Below, piece by piece: positions 17,463-27,277 of a stretch of DNA of 64,000 nucleotides. Position 1 is the stretch's first letter. Each line of letters starts with the position of its first letter. Below the pieces are notes generated by a model, which was not told the DNA's origin, did no database searches, and saw nothing but the letters and a program-made list of their open reading frames with translations. This stretch comes from Filomicrobium sp. (lineage in GTDB: Bacteria; Pseudomonadota; Alphaproteobacteria; Rhizobiales; Hyphomicrobiaceae): NCBI GenBank assembly GCA_017792465.1, contig CP051234.1, forward strand, positions 1,242,606-1,306,605, read 5' to 3'. A program made the translations under genes and the position numbers.

Positions 17463-19268
17463 CTAGATCGCCTTGGCGCCTGTTTCGATGGTCTCCTGCT
17501 CGGCCTCATCGGCCGCCAGCAATTCCTCAAGTTCGCGCGCCGCGTTTCGTGCCCGGGCCTGCAATTTTTCACTATCGCTTCCCAGCTCATAGTCATCGTA
17601 TAGCCGCTTGCGATCGTATTTCAGGAACGTTTCGACGACGCGCCGGCTGTCGGCCTCAGACAAGCCCAATCCGTCAAGCAGGTCACGCGTCAACTCCACG
17701 GACGATAGCAAAGTCTCACGCCGGATCCTGCGAACGCCCAAGTCCATCAACCGATAGACGTGCTGGCGATTGCGGGCCCGCGCGTAGATTTCGACATCGG
17801 GAAAATGACTTCGGACCAGTTCAGCCGTTTTCAGACTGGCTTCCGTATTATCAATGGCGATGACGACGGCCCGCGCATCGGCGATCTTGGCAGATTGCAG
17901 GATATCGAGCCTTGCAGCATCGCCGAAATAGGCTTCGTTGCCGAACCTTCGGACCAGCGCGACCTGGTCTGGGTTGATATCGAGCGCCGTGAAAGGAATC
18001 CGCCGGGCCCGCAGGATGCGCGCTACGATCTGGCCGACACGGCCGAAGCCTGCGATGACGACATGACCGTCGGCTGCCGGCATGGCATCGAACTCCGGCA
18101 ATGCCGCTGTCTTTCGGCGAAAGAACACATCGTCCATTGCAAGCAGAAAGGGCGTCGCAATCATCGAAAGCGTTACAACCACGGCGAGGCGGTCTGCGAG
18201 GTCGTCACTAAGGAGTGCAGCCCCGACCGCCAGGGTCAGCACGACAAACGCGAACTCGCCACCTTGCGGCATAAACAATGCCAGCCGTCGCGACGCAGCG
18301 CCGGACAGCCCCTGCAGCTGGCCGACGCCAAAAAGCACGACTGCCTTGATCGTGATCAGCCCTGCCACAAGCGCGAAGATCACTGGCCACTCCTTTAGCA
18401 ACAGCGGCAGGTTCAGCGACATGCCAACCGCGGTGAAGAACAGTCCGAGCAGGAGTGTTTCAAACGGCGCGATATCGGCTTCGATTTGATGGCGATATGG
18501 AGAATCGGCCAGCAGTACACCCGCGATGAAGGCTCCAAGCGCTGCGGACAATCCGGCGAGCTGCATTAGCAGCGCGACACCGACGACCGTCAAAAGAGCG
18601 CTCGCCGTCATGGCTTCACGCACGCCGGACTTTGCGATGACGTGGTAGACGACGCCCAGTATCCAGCGGCCCAGAATGATGACGCACGTGATGATAGCGG
18701 CGGCCTTCGCGACTGATATCCAGGCGTCCCCGCCGGCTGCCTCGCGGGCAGCGAGAAGTGGCACGATTGCCAACAGCGGGATGGCTGCCAGATCCTGAAA
18801 CAGCAGGATTGAGAACGCGACACGGCCGTGGCGCTGCTGCAGTTCGCGCTTTTCCTCAAGAACCTGCAAGACGAACGCTGTCGACGACATGGCAAGCGCC
18901 ATACCCAGGACAATGGCGGCTGCCAAACCCAAACCCGAGGCCCATGCGACCGCGCCAATCAGGGTGGCAGACGCAATGAGTTGTGCGCCGCCTGCTCCCA
19001 GTACGACGCGGCGCATTGCCCAAAGCCGGACCGGTCTAAGCTCGAGACCAATCAAGAACAACAGCAGCACAACGCCAAGCTCGGCAAAATGCAGGATCGA
19101 GTCGACCTGGTAGACCTCGTAGACGAAGCCCAGCCCGTACGGTCCGATGAGGACGCCTGCGGCCAGGTATCCGATGACGGAACCGGCTTTCAAGAACCGG
19201 CCAAGCGGCGCAGCAATTGCCGATGCGGCCAGGAAAACAGCCGCTTGGAGCAGGAAGGATTGGGTCAT
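17463..19268 (-). CDS. Monovalent cation:proton antiporter-2 (KefB/KefC-like)
   Basis: A 601-residue inner-membrane protein with about twelve membrane segments (residues 1-380) of the CPA2 exchanger fold, including AGVLIGPYGLG (38-47), VLLLFLIGLEL (67-77) and FQDLAAIPLLAI (157-168). A cytoplasmic RCK/TrkA-N domain follows (about 401-520) with the Rossmann motif GFGRVGQ (408-414). It probably exchanges K+ (or Na+) for H+ and responds to a nucleotide or thiol signal through the RCK domain. The Kef-type regulation by glutathione conjugates is known for the family but is not shown here; there is no KefF/KefG partner next to it. Confidence 0.88.
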   Translation of the reverse strand: MTQSFLLQAAVFLAASAIAAPLGRFLKAGSVIGYLAAGVLIGPYGLGFVYEVYQVDSILHFAELGVVLLLFLIGLELRPVRLWAMRRVVLGAGGAQLIASATLIGAVAWASGLGLAAAIVLGMALAMSSTAFVLQVLEEKRELQQRHGRVAFSILLFQDLAAIPLLAIVPLLAAREAAGGDAWISVAKAAAIITCVIILGRWILGVVYHVIAKSGVREAMTASALLTVVGVALLMQLAGLSAALGAFIAGVLLADSPYRHQIEADIAPFETLLLGLFFTAVGMSLNLPLLLKEWPVIFALVAGLITIKAVVLFGVGQLQGLSGAASRRLALFMPQGGEFAFVVLTLAVGAALLSDDLADRLAVVVTLSMIATPFLLAMDDVFFRRKTAALPEFDAMPAADGHVVIAGFGRVGQIVARILRARRIPFTALDINPDQVALVRRFGNEAYFGDAARLDILQSAKIADARAVVIAIDNTEASLKTAELVRSHFPDVEIYARARNRQHVYRLMDLGVRRIRRETLLSSVELTRDLLDGLGLSEADSRRVVETFLKYDRKRLYDDYELGSDSEKLQARARNAARELEELLAADEAEQETIETGAKAI

Positions 19269-19715
19269 GGGCGCGGGTCTCAGTGTGCTTGTTGGCAGGG
19301 CCGACGGATGGCGTAGTCTAGACCGAGATTTCTAGACCTGCCGACATCCAATTGCACAAGCTCGACGCGCGATTGCTCGCGGGGCGGGATTGAATTAGCA
19401 CGACTTGCGCAATGGCGTGTTGTCTGGAGAGGGACGTTGTGGGTCGGCGTGCGAATCGGCCCCCCCTTTCCGCCGGACATGGCGTCTTGGTGTTCTCTTG
19501 TACTGGCGTTGCTTATCAGGCCCTCATTCGAGGCCAAGCGAAGTTGGACTCCCCGGGGCTGCGACCGGTTTGCAACCCCTCAGTCTGTTCCTCACAGGCC
19601 ATCGGTTTCGCAAACTGACGTTTGACGTTACTGCTATAAGATCAAGGTGGAGAATCGTAGCTGCGTCCTCCTGTGTCTTCGCGTCGAAATCGGACTGACA
19701 TCTAAGGATCGGATT
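19269..19715. other. Intergenic region between antiporter and response regulator
   Basis: A 447-base region between divergent genes. No reading frame in it has a ribosome site or family resemblance. It must hold the promoters of the antiporter and of the response regulator-kinase pair; no clear operator or hairpin was seen. Confidence 0.6.
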
Positions 19716-20228
19716 ATGTCGCAGCTTCAGGAATCTACAATCGTCATGGTCGACGACAACGCCGATGAGATTTTTCTCACGCGGCGTCTTGTTCGTCGAG
19801 ACGGTCTGCTCAACCGCTTTGTTTCAGAGAACAATCCTGAACGCCTATTTGAGTGTCTGCGAGAGCTTGAAGCCAGCGGCGTCAACAAGAGCGGCATCAT
19901 CATTCTTCTCGATATCAACATGCCGCGACAGAATGGCTTTGAGACGCTGGCGCTCATTCGCAATTCGCTGGAATACTACAAGACGCCGGTTGTCATGCTG
20001 TCGGCATCGATGTCGGAAGCTGACAAAGAAATGTCGGTGAAGCTCGGCGCGAACGGATACATGGTCAAGCCGTTTTCAAGCGACGACCTGTTTATCGAAT
20101 TAAAGCGCGTCAGGGGTGTGAAGAAAAAGATCCTATCGAACTCGGATGATTACTCCGAACAGTCCGACATCTACGACCGCGTCCCAGCAGCTCCGGCCGA
20201 TTATCCGCTGAAAAACCAACCGAGCTGA
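19716..20228 (+). CDS. Response regulator, single receiver domain (Rcp1/CheY-like)
   Basis: A 170-residue protein consisting of a receiver domain with the acidic pair Asp13-Asp14, the phospho-acceptor Asp66 in LLDINMP, the Thr/Ser switch in VVMLSAS (about 96-98) and Lys118 in MVKPF. A tail of about 35 residues, rich in Ser, Asp and Tyr, follows; there is no output domain. It is the type of regulator paired with bacteriophytochrome-like kinases, and the histidine kinase gene begins 28 bases later. The start is the ATG preceded by TAAGGAT; the longest frame adds 23 residues. Confidence 0.88.
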   Translation: MSQLQESTIVMVDDNADEIFLTRRLVRRDGLLNRFVSENNPERLFECLRELEASGVNKSGIIILLDINMPRQNGFETLALIRNSLEYYKTPVVMLSASMSEADKEMSVKLGANGYMVKPFSSDDLFIELKRVRGVKKKILSNSDDYSEQSDIYDRVPAAPADYPLKNQPS

Positions 20229-20256
20229 ACGATCCAACGCGAGGGCTCGAACTGCG

Positions 20257-22137
20257 ATGCAACAGGTCCGAACACCACCCAAGCAAGCCGTCATGAAAAA
20301 TTTCCTTGGAAACTGGCACGACAGCATGTTGGCCTGGCTCATCTTGGCCTTGTCCATCGCAATCTCGATCATTGCCTGGAAGATCTCGTCGGATGCCATC
20401 ACCAAGAATGCCAACCTGCGCTTCAACGCCCAGGCCGCCGATATTCAAAAAGCAATCTTGATCAGGATGGATCATCAGCAGGTTGCGCTCAGAGGCGGTG
20501 TGGGGCTTCTGAACGCTTCTGAACATGTCTCCAGACAGGAGTGGCAGAACTACTATCAATCATTGAATGTGGACGAGAATCTTCCCGGCCTACAAGGCTT
20601 CGGGTTCGCCAACTTCCTGACCTTCGACGAACTCAGCGGTTATGTCGCCAGAACGCGACTGGAGGGCTTCGATAATTTTGAGGTGCGGCCTGCCGGACAA
20701 CGCCGGCACTACGCTGCGATCACCTACCTGGAGCCGTTCGACCGACGCAACCGCCGCGCATTCGGATATGACATGTGGTCCGAGATCACCCGTCGAACCG
20801 CCATGCAACGCGCCATAGATACGGGGGCGGCCGCACTTTCAGGGATGGTCACGCTGGTTCAAGAGGATGGGACCGACGTTCAGCGCGGTTTTCTTGTGTA
20901 CGTTCCTTACTACGAAACCAACGCGCCGATCTCGACCGTCGAAGAGCGCCGGAAGGCCATTAAAGGGTTCGTCTATAGTCCGTTTCGGATCAACGATCTG
21001 ATGCGCGGGATTTTGGGGAACTCGCACCGAGCCATCAATTTCAAGATCTACGACGGGGACAAGGTCGAAGCCTCGAGACTGCTCTACGACAGCACAGATC
21101 CTACATCTCAAGCTTCTGAAGACCCAAGCTTGACGGCCGTGCACCGCGTCGAAATTCAAGGTCACCCCTGGCTGATTTCCTTTTCGGCAACGCCCGATTT
21201 TATCTCGCTCAGTGAATTCACTCAGCCTTACGCAGTTGGGCTCGGGGCGCTGATCATCGACCTTCTATTGTTTTTGACAATCTGGACGATCAGCCGCCAA
21301 AGACGGCTTCTCAATGAACTTGTCGCCAGTCGCACAGATGAACTGCAAATGGCCAAAGTGCGGGCGGAAAAATCTGCTGACCAGGAAATCCTGATGAGGA
21401 AGCGTGCCCAGCAGGTCAGCCAGAGCCTTCAGGACTCAAATCTTGAATTGACACGCTTTGCGTCCATCGTCGCGCACGACTTAAGAGCGCCACTCAAACG
21501 AATTGAATGCTTTGTTGATGTGCTTCATGAGGATTTCAACGAGCAGCTGTCATCTGAGGGCCTGGACGTCGCAGAGCGCATCAAGAAAAATTCCTCACGG
21601 ATGCGCAGCATGTTGGATTCTCTGCACGAGTACACCCAAGTCGGAAACTCACGCATTAAAAAAGTACGAATAAATCTCCGCGAAATCGTTGCCGAAACCG
21701 TAATGACCTTCCGGGATATTGGCTACACGGAGGAGATGAAATGCCTAGTGCCCAAGGATCTTGAGATCCTGGGGGATCGCAATCTGATCCAGAACGTGCT
21801 GCAGAACCTGATCGGGAACTCGATCAAGTTTCGGGGTGAAAAACCTTTGGTCATCACGATTTCTGGACATCGGACCGACGAGGGCACGCTTGAACTCTCC
21901 ATTGAAGACAACGGTATCGGAATCGAACCTCAGTTTGCAGGTAAGGTGTTTGAAATGTTCACCCGCCTTCAAAGCGAGGAACTGTTTGAAGGAAGTGGGA
22001 TTGGGCTGGCTGTCTGCCGAAAGATCGTGCGGGACCATGACGGTGAGATCTCGGTCTGCACGGATAAGCGCGATGGCACGCTGATCTTGATGAAGTTCCC
22101 CGAACTGGAGAAAGAACGTCCTCGTTCGGCGGCTTAG
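20257..22137 (+). CDS. CHASE-domain sensor histidine kinase
   Basis: A 626-residue inner-membrane kinase. A first membrane segment (about 24-42) and a second (about 326-346) bracket a periplasmic CHASE domain (about 60-300; motif GFGFANFL and YLEPFDRRNRRAFGYD), which senses small extracellular ligands. The cytoplasmic part has a short coiled coil, a HisKA domain with phospho-acceptor His407 in IVAHDLRAPLKR, and a HATPase domain with N box NVLQNLIGNSIKF and G boxes DNGIGIEP and GSGIGLAVC. It forms a two-gene unit with the receiver protein immediately upstream and probably phosphorylates it. A later in-frame ATG (20293) is an alternative start. Confidence 0.9.
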   Translation: MQQVRTPPKQAVMKNFLGNWHDSMLAWLILALSIAISIIAWKISSDAITKNANLRFNAQAADIQKAILIRMDHQQVALRGGVGLLNASEHVSRQEWQNYYQSLNVDENLPGLQGFGFANFLTFDELSGYVARTRLEGFDNFEVRPAGQRRHYAAITYLEPFDRRNRRAFGYDMWSEITRRTAMQRAIDTGAAALSGMVTLVQEDGTDVQRGFLVYVPYYETNAPISTVEERRKAIKGFVYSPFRINDLMRGILGNSHRAINFKIYDGDKVEASRLLYDSTDPTSQASEDPSLTAVHRVEIQGHPWLISFSATPDFISLSEFTQPYAVGLGALIIDLLLFLTIWTISRQRRLLNELVASRTDELQMAKVRAEKSADQEILMRKRAQQVSQSLQDSNLELTRFASIVAHDLRAPLKRIECFVDVLHEDFNEQLSSEGLDVAERIKKNSSRMRSMLDSLHEYTQVGNSRIKKVRINLREIVAETVMTFRDIGYTEEMKCLVPKDLEILGDRNLIQNVLQNLIGNSIKFRGEKPLVITISGHRTDEGTLELSIEDNGIGIEPQFAGKVFEMFTRLQSEELFEGSGIGLAVCRKIVRDHDGEISVCTDKRDGTLILMKFPELEKERPRSAA

Positions 22138-22525
22138 ACCGGGATGGAGTAAACGCGTATGTGGAGAGACTTGCTTTCACAAATCAAGAACTACGATCAG
22201 ATCGTAGCCGAAGAAGAACGCCGGACAGCCTGTGGTGAAACATCAGGGGGCGTGCGAGCCACATGGTGCGCGCAATTGAAAGAGTTTCCCGCAGCGCTCA
22301 ATCAATGCTGCGCGTTGGGTGGGGCTGCGGCAAATCCCTGAGGAGGATCGGGGCAGGGAGGATCGCTTCAGCGACCTTCAATCGATCAACTGCAGTTCTT
22401 TGCCTGCGCCTTCGCGATGTGATGGCTTTGTTCCGCCGGCATTTACAATGCCGAACGGCATCGGACCGGCCGCCATGGTCGGCATGCGGAAAATAATCGA
22501 GATTGGGGCGGCTAGCATGAAATGG
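22138..22525. other. Intergenic region with a palindrome, no firm gene
   Basis: This 388-base stretch lies between the kinase gene and tRNA-Gln. A 60-codon frame at 22159-22341 has a weak GGAG upstream but no recognisable product, so it is not called. The one distinct structure is a perfect inverted repeat at 22191-22207 (8-bp arms, 1-base centre), which could be chance in a window of this size. Confidence 0.5.
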
Positions 22526-22599
22526 TGGCTGGGGAACCTGGATTCGAACCAGGACTAACGGAGTCAGAGTCCGTGGGTCTACCGTTAACCTATTCCCCA
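22526..22599 (-). tRNA. tRNA-Gln(CUG)
   Basis: On the minus strand the sequence folds into a complete cloverleaf: a 7-bp acceptor stem (TGGGGAA with TTCCCCA), the D arm with GGTTAACGGTAGA, a 5-bp anticodon stem (ACGGA with TCCGT) around the loop CTCTGAC, and the T arm with GGTTCGAATCC. The anticodon CTG is at 22565-22567 and reads CAG glutamine codons. The 3' CCA is encoded (22526-22528). Confidence 0.95.
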
Positions 22600-22998
22600 A
22601 CAGAAGGTCCGGCCCAGGCGGCGGCAAGTTCGCGACGCACTTGGGATCGGAAGGAGCCTTGTCTAACAAGAAGCGCTTGTCGAAGCAAGCTCGTCGCAAA
22701 ATCCCGGTGTGGAGGGGGGATTTCGATGCTCACTTGGCCCCGAAAACCCGACGAATCTGGCCGTTTCGCGGGCCGATCCGGGCGGCTCAAGGTTGTATAC
22801 CAGCAGGCTAATGTTTATTTCTTTCAATGTTTTGCGTGAACTCTACGCGCACTTTAGCGTGCGATGACGCTTTACCGCCGCTAGCGACCTGTTAGAGTGT
22901 AACAAAATTGATTCCAGAGGTGAGCCTGATGAGGCGGTCGAATTGGGGTGTCTCGAACACTCCAAAGCGATATGCGCCAGGCCCTGGAGAGGTAGACG
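22600..22998. other. Intergenic region upstream of Ppx/GppA gene
   Basis: A 399-base region without a supported gene. It contains the tRNA-Gln promoter (reading leftward) and the promoter of the phosphatase gene. Frames crossing it only exist as read-through of the tRNA complement. Confidence 0.6.
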
Positions 22999-24231
22999 GT
23001 GGACGATTCTCGGGAGCTATCTGAGCTAGGTAAGGGGGGCGGACCGGCTGCAGTCGCCGGTGCCGGGGAACAGCCCACCACGCTCAATCGCGAGACGCCG
23101 CCTGTCACTCCAAAATCCATCGATCCTCCTGCAAACGGTCATGCCGTGAACGGCGCGCCGTCTGGACCCTCCGTCACTCAGCGTCAGGTTCCCGAAAACC
23201 CGGTTTACGGGGCGCTCGATCTTGGCACCAACAACTGCCGGCTGTTGCTGGCTCAGCCGACACGCCGGGGCTTCCGCGTCATCGATGCCTTCTCGCGGAT
23301 CATCAGGCTTGGCGAAGGGGTTTCCCAATCCGGACGCCTGTCTGATGCTGCCATGAAGCGGACGATCGACGCGCTGAGAGTTTGTGCGGGCAAACTTGAA
23401 CGCAACCGCGTGCACCGCGCGCGGCTCGTTGCGACCGAAGCCTGCCGGATCGCAGAGAACGGCGACGATTTTCTCGACCGTGTCTATGACCGTCTGGGCC
23501 TCGATATCGAAGTGCTGACGACGGAAACCGAAGCGCGGCTTGCTGTTTCCGGCTGCGCATCCTTGATCGACAACCGCTGCGACTACGTCCTGGTGTTCGA
23601 TATCGGCGGGGGCTCTTCGGAGCTCATCTGGCTTGATCTGAAGCGTTTGCAGAACGGGCAAAATCGCACACTCGACAGGCTGGAAGCGCAAAATTGCATG
23701 GCGGCATGGACGTCGCTGCCGGTCGGCGTCGTAACTCTTGCAGAACACTTTGGTGGCGAGTTCGTCACAGAAACACTGTTCGAAGAGATGGTCGATCATG
23801 TCACCGGCATGCTGAAGCCGTTTGAAGACAAACATCGTTTCCGCGAGCGCACCGAGAACAATGCGACGCATTTTCTGGGCACATCGGGCACGGTGACGAC
23901 GGTGGCTGGGATCCAGCTGGGCCTGCAGCGCTACGACCGCAACAAGGTCGATGGGTGCTGGCTGTCTGTCGAAGATGCGCGCAACGTGACTTATGAGCTT
24001 GTCGGGCAGACTTACGATGAGCGTGTGGCACAGCCTTGCATCGGCAGGGACCGTGCCGATCTCGTGCTGGCGGGTTGCGCCATTCTCGAAGCGCTGATCC
24101 GGATGTGGCCGTGCGAACGGATGCGCGTTGCCGACCGTGGTTTGCGGGAAGGTATCCTGACAACCTTGATGATCGAAGACGGGGTTTATCGCTCCCGCCG
24201 GCGCAGTGGACGGCGTCGTTCGCGCGGCTGA
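22999..24231 (+). CDS. Ppx/GppA family phosphatase (exopolyphosphatase or pppGpp phosphohydrolase)
   Basis: A 410-residue protein of the actin-like ASKHA fold. A low-complexity N-terminal tail of about 68 residues precedes phosphate loop 1 (ALDLGTNNCRLLL, about 72-84), followed by EACRIAENGDDF and phosphate loop 2 (VFDIGGGSSELIW). It degrades inorganic polyphosphate from the end, or converts pppGpp to ppGpp. The length, about 410 residues, fits the short alphaproteobacterial forms lacking the C-terminal HD domain. The start is a GTG with GGAGAGGT at 22986-22993. It converges with a CHAD-domain gene 36 bases downstream, a polyphosphate-binding module, which favours the polyphosphate role. Confidence 0.9.
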   Translation: MDDSRELSELGKGGGPAAVAGAGEQPTTLNRETPPVTPKSIDPPANGHAVNGAPSGPSVTQRQVPENPVYGALDLGTNNCRLLLAQPTRRGFRVIDAFSRIIRLGEGVSQSGRLSDAAMKRTIDALRVCAGKLERNRVHRARLVATEACRIAENGDDFLDRVYDRLGLDIEVLTTETEARLAVSGCASLIDNRCDYVLVFDIGGGSSELIWLDLKRLQNGQNRTLDRLEAQNCMAAWTSLPVGVVTLAEHFGGEFVTETLFEEMVDHVTGMLKPFEDKHRFRERTENNATHFLGTSGTVTTVAGIQLGLQRYDRNKVDGCWLSVEDARNVTYELVGQTYDERVAQPCIGRDRADLVLAGCAILEALIRMWPCERMRVADRGLREGILTTLMIEDGVYRSRRRSGRRRSRG

Positions 24232-24267
24232 CGCATCGGCAAGATCATCCCCTCAGGGAGCCTGCAA

Positions 24268-25488
24268 TTACGATCGGACGTCCTGGGGACGGCCGCCGTC
24301 TGGACGAGATCGGTTCTTTTTCGATTCTGATTTTGATTTCGCCGCTCTCTTCGCGGGAGCCTTTTGGCTTGCTGCCTTCTTGGCCTTTGCTATCCGGCCT
24401 TTTGACTGCTCGGCCCTGGCGAGTGTCGCCTTTGGCTTGGTTTTAGGCGGTGCTGGTTGTGCAGGCGAACTTTCCTGAACCACCGCCTCCGGCTCATGAC
24501 TCTTCGTCTTTGCCGGCGAGAAACGCCCTTCGACCGATTTCATGATCTTGCGGCGAGCCTTGCCTGAGGGTGGGTTCTTTGCCGTTTTCCAATAGTCGCG
24601 GACGCGGGCGCGCAATTCGGTTGGCTTTTCGGCGAAGAGGATCGCGCCATCGGCAAGCGACATTTCACGTAGTTTGTTTTGGTGGGCGTCGATCATCTGA
24701 CAAATGAGGTCGACATGCTCGGCTTCCAGATCACCGGCTGCAACGTCTTGAACGTGGGCTCGCAAAACCGCCAAATCGTGATCGTTTCCCAATTCTTCAG
24801 AGAGCTTGCGCGCCAGGGCGACGCGTGCTGCGAAGAGTTCCGGCCAGGCCTGCGACAATAGCCCAAGCTGGCGCCAGTGTGCTTGAACCTGCTTGCGCCA
24901 TTCATGCGAGGCTTCGTCGCCGCCGTGGCCTGCGATGACGTCGGCCATCGCTTTGCGGCCGGCGCGATAGGTTTCCTCCAACCCAGGCCCGACAGCCGAA
25001 AATCCTTTGCGTGAGATCTTGAGAGTTTGCAGAGCGTCGCCAGCCTGTTTCAGCGCGCGAGAAATCCTTTGTTTGGGTGGCGTCGTCTTGTTGTCAGCGG
25101 TTGCGGCGGCACGTTTAGCAAGGCCGGCCCGCAAGAGGCTCAGAGCCTCATCGCGGCTGGAAGCCTTTTTCGAGGCGGAAGTGCCATGCTGGTTTAACGC
25201 CTGCAGCATTTCGGTCATGTCGAGCATGACTTGCAGATCCCGCGAGGAGGAAAGTTCGCGGCCTATATCGCGCAGACGGGCATTCTCACGCTTGAAGGCT
25301 TTGCGTTCGAGCACCGGGCGAAACAGCCTCAAGTGAGCTCGTAAACGCTTCAGGCATTTTCGGGTTTCATGGACAGCAACGGCGCGATCGGAATTCTTCC
25401 ATTCCTTTTGCGCGCGGGCGATCTGCTCGTCTGCAATCCGCAAAAAGCCGGCCGCGAAGTCTTCTTTTTTCCTGAAACGAAACGCCAT
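24268..25488 (-). CDS. CHAD domain protein
   Basis: A 406-residue soluble protein carrying a CHAD domain (conserved histidine, alpha-helical) over about residues 10-300, with VHETRKCLKRLRAHLRLFRP (His and Arg/Lys at helix-spaced positions), RDIGRELSSSRDLQVMLD, and a second copy region with EWRKQVQAHWRQLGLLS. CHAD domains bind polyphosphate through their basic helices. The last 100 residues are a Lys/Ala/Pro-rich, histone H1-like tail. It lacks the CYTH phosphatase domain often fused to CHAD. The start is the ATG giving MAFRFRKKED; a TTG 24 bases earlier is an alternative. It converges on the Ppx/GppA gene. Confidence 0.9.
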   Translation of the reverse strand: MAFRFRKKEDFAAGFLRIADEQIARAQKEWKNSDRAVAVHETRKCLKRLRAHLRLFRPVLERKAFKRENARLRDIGRELSSSRDLQVMLDMTEMLQALNQHGTSASKKASSRDEALSLLRAGLAKRAAATADNKTTPPKQRISRALKQAGDALQTLKISRKGFSAVGPGLEETYRAGRKAMADVIAGHGGDEASHEWRKQVQAHWRQLGLLSQAWPELFAARVALARKLSEELGNDHDLAVLRAHVQDVAAGDLEAEHVDLICQMIDAHQNKLREMSLADGAILFAEKPTELRARVRDYWKTAKNPPSGKARRKIMKSVEGRFSPAKTKSHEPEAVVQESSPAQPAPPKTKPKATLARAEQSKGRIAKAKKAASQKAPAKRAAKSKSESKKNRSRPDGGRPQDVRS

Positions 25489-25704
25489 ACGAACATCAAT
25501 CTCATTCTTCAATCGCCGGATCGCGGCGCAGATTTGCCTGCGCGGGTCTGCGAAACGACGTTCGAGAGCATATTACAAGACTATTTCTTCGTCGCTCAAA
25601 AGCGCAATCATTTGGATAATGGCGGCCCCAGCACATTGGACGGGCACGGGCATTGGCGCGTGCAGATGTCTGACGACCCGCGGCAATCAATAGTGTGCAG
25701 CGCT

Positions 25705-25723
25705 CAAAAAGCCTTTCAAAGGC
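25705..25723 (-). terminator. Possible terminator downstream of thiE
   Basis: Read on the minus strand, GCCTTTGAAAGGC (25711-25723) forms a short stem and is followed by five T (25706-25710), 37 bases after the thiE stop. The stem is short, so termination may be partial. Confidence 0.4.
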
Positions 25724-25759
25724 GGTTTTATTTTTTGCCGTGGCAGCGCCCGTAAATGG

Positions 25760-26386
25760 CTAACACTCAGTGATGAATTGGCGCGTGATCGACACCCATT
25801 CCCGCACGCGGGCCTCGGGGTCGGCATGGGTGACGAAGTCGGTGATGACGGCGAGGCTATCTGCTCCGGCATCGATAACGCCTTTTGCGCGCTCTGGTGT
25901 CAGACCGCCGATCGCCACCAGCGGGATTTCGCCAATGCGCGCTTTCCAAGCTTTGATCTTCTCAAGGCCTTGTGGCTCCCACTTCATGACCTTCAGCTTG
26001 GTTTCGTAGATCGGGCCCAATGCAACGTAATCGGGATCGGCAGCCAGTGCGATCTCGAGTTCGGCTTCATCGTGGGTCGAGATCCCGAGTTTCAATCCCG
26101 CCTTCTTAATGGCCGCCAAATCGGCCGCGGCCAGATCCTCCTGGCCCAGGTGAATGTAGTCGGCGCCAAGTTCGGCGGCCTCCGCCCAGTAGTCGTTGAC
26201 GATCAACTGACAGTCGTGTTCGCGGCACAGTTCGATGGCGGCCGACAGCTGACGGCGGACTTCATGATCGCTAGCATCCTTCAAGCGGAGCTGAACGGTG
26301 CGGATGCCAACCGGAAGCAAGCGCATCAGCCAATCGATGTCGGGCACGATTGGATAGAAGACATCAAGGGCTGAGGGGCTCTTCAT
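25760..26386 (-). CDS. thiE: Thiamine phosphate synthase
   Basis: A 208-residue TIM-barrel enzyme that joins the thiazole phosphate and the pyrimidine pyrophosphate to make thiamine monophosphate. Family features are QLRLKDA near residue 29, [24 protein letters not shown] (substrate phosphate site, quoted in part), [10 protein letters not shown], the [11 protein letters not shown] segment and [12 protein letters not shown]. The start ATG overlaps the thiG stop (ATGA at 26383-26386); the longer frame upstream is antisense-like sequence within thiG. It is the last gene of a thiS-thiG-thiE operon. Confidence 0.92.
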   Translation of the reverse strand: MKSPSALDVFYPIVPDIDWLMRLLPVGIRTVQLRLKDASDHEVRRQLSAAIELCREHDCQLIVNDYWAEAAELGADYIHLGQEDLAAADLAAIKKAGLKLGISTHDEAELEIALAADPDYVALGPIYETKLKVMKWEPQGLEKIKAWKARIGEIPLVAIGGLTPERAKGVIDAGADSLAVITDFVTHADPEARVREWVSITRQFITEC

Positions 26387-27222
26387 GATTTCGGTGGAGC
26401 TCCGAGGTCGAAGAACGGCGTGCCGGCGACAGGCGTCGACGGAGCTGCCATGTCGCGCTCGATCATGAGACCGGAGCGATAAGCGAGCCGGCCTGCATCG
26501 ATTGCGGCGGCGAATGCAATGGCCATTGCGATCGGGTCGGCAGCCCTGGCGACGGCGGTGTTGAGGAGGACGGCGTCGTAGCCCATTTCCATGGCGCGGG
26601 CGGCGTGCGAGGGCGCGCCGATTCCGGCGTCGACGACAAGCGGGATACCGGGGAAATAATTGCGCATCGTCTTCAAGGCATAGGGGTTGGCAAGGCCGCG
26701 GCCGGAGCCAATCGGTGCGCCCCACGGCATCAGGACGTCACAACCAGATGCAACCAGCCGCTCGGCGGCGCCCAAGTCCTCGGTCGTATAGGGAAAGACC
26801 TTGAAGCCGTCCTTGTTTAAGGCTTCGGCTGCTTCGACGAGACCGAACAGATCGGGCTGCAGGGTGTCGTCGTTGGCGATCACTTCAAGCTTGATCCAGG
26901 GCGTGTCGAACAATTCGCGCGCCATTTGCGCGGTGGCGATGGCTTCCTTGGCCGTGCGGCAGCCGGCCGTATTCGGCAAGACGTGCACGCCCAGCGCGGT
27001 GATCAGTTCCAAGAACCGTTCGCCAACTTTGCCGCGCGCAGATTCCCGGCGCAGCGATACGGTGACGATCCCGCATCCCGATGCCTTGACCGCGTCGGAC
27101 ATGATCTGCGGGCTGGGGTAAAGTGCGGTCCCAAGCAGCATGCGCGAGGAGACGGCCTCTCCATAAAAGACGAGGTCGTCTGCGGCGGCGGTTGCGGAAG
27201 GCGCTTTGTCGATCTGGTTCAT
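26383..27222 (-). CDS. thiG: Thiazole synthase
   Basis: A 279-residue cytoplasmic enzyme that builds the thiazole phosphate of thiamine from deoxyxylulose phosphate, dehydroglycine and the ThiS thiocarboxylate. The Schiff-base lysine is Lys111 in [43 protein letters not shown] and [18 protein letters not shown] are the family segments in order. The start at MNQIDK follows a modest GAG ribosome site; an upstream in-frame start adds six residues. It lies between thiS (55 bases upstream) and thiE (overlapping), so sulfur carrier, cyclase and coupling enzyme are made together. Confidence 0.95.
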   Translation of the reverse strand: MNQIDKAPSATAAADDLVFYGEAVSSRMLLGTALYPSPQIMSDAVKASGCGIVTVSLRRESARGKVGERFLELITALGVHVLPNTAGCRTAKEAIATAQMARELFDTPWIKLEVIANDDTLQPDLFGLVEAAEALNKDGFKVFPYTTEDLGAAERLVASGCDVLMPWGAPIGSGRGLANPYALKTMRNYFPGIPLVVDAGIGAPSHAARAMEMGYDAVLLNTAVARAADPIAMAIAFAAAIDAGRLAYRSGLMIERDMAAPSTPVAGTPFFDLGAPPKS

Positions 27223-27277
27223 TTTTGTAGCTCGGGGCAATCCAAAGAAGGGGCGACCTTAATCAAGCTCGCTTGAA

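Noticed and set aside
16379-17863. 494-codon plus-strand frame
   Set aside because: It is antisense to the MoxR ATPase and the end of the antiporter gene, both of which have clear motifs.
19280-19537. 85-codon minus-strand frame before the antiporter
   Set aside because: No ribosome site or family resemblance; it lies in the divergent promoter region.
22319-22558. 79-codon plus-strand frame ending in GNLDSNQD
   Set aside because: The end is a well-known artefact of reading across the complement of a tRNA T arm; the tRNA-Gln gene on the minus strand explains it.
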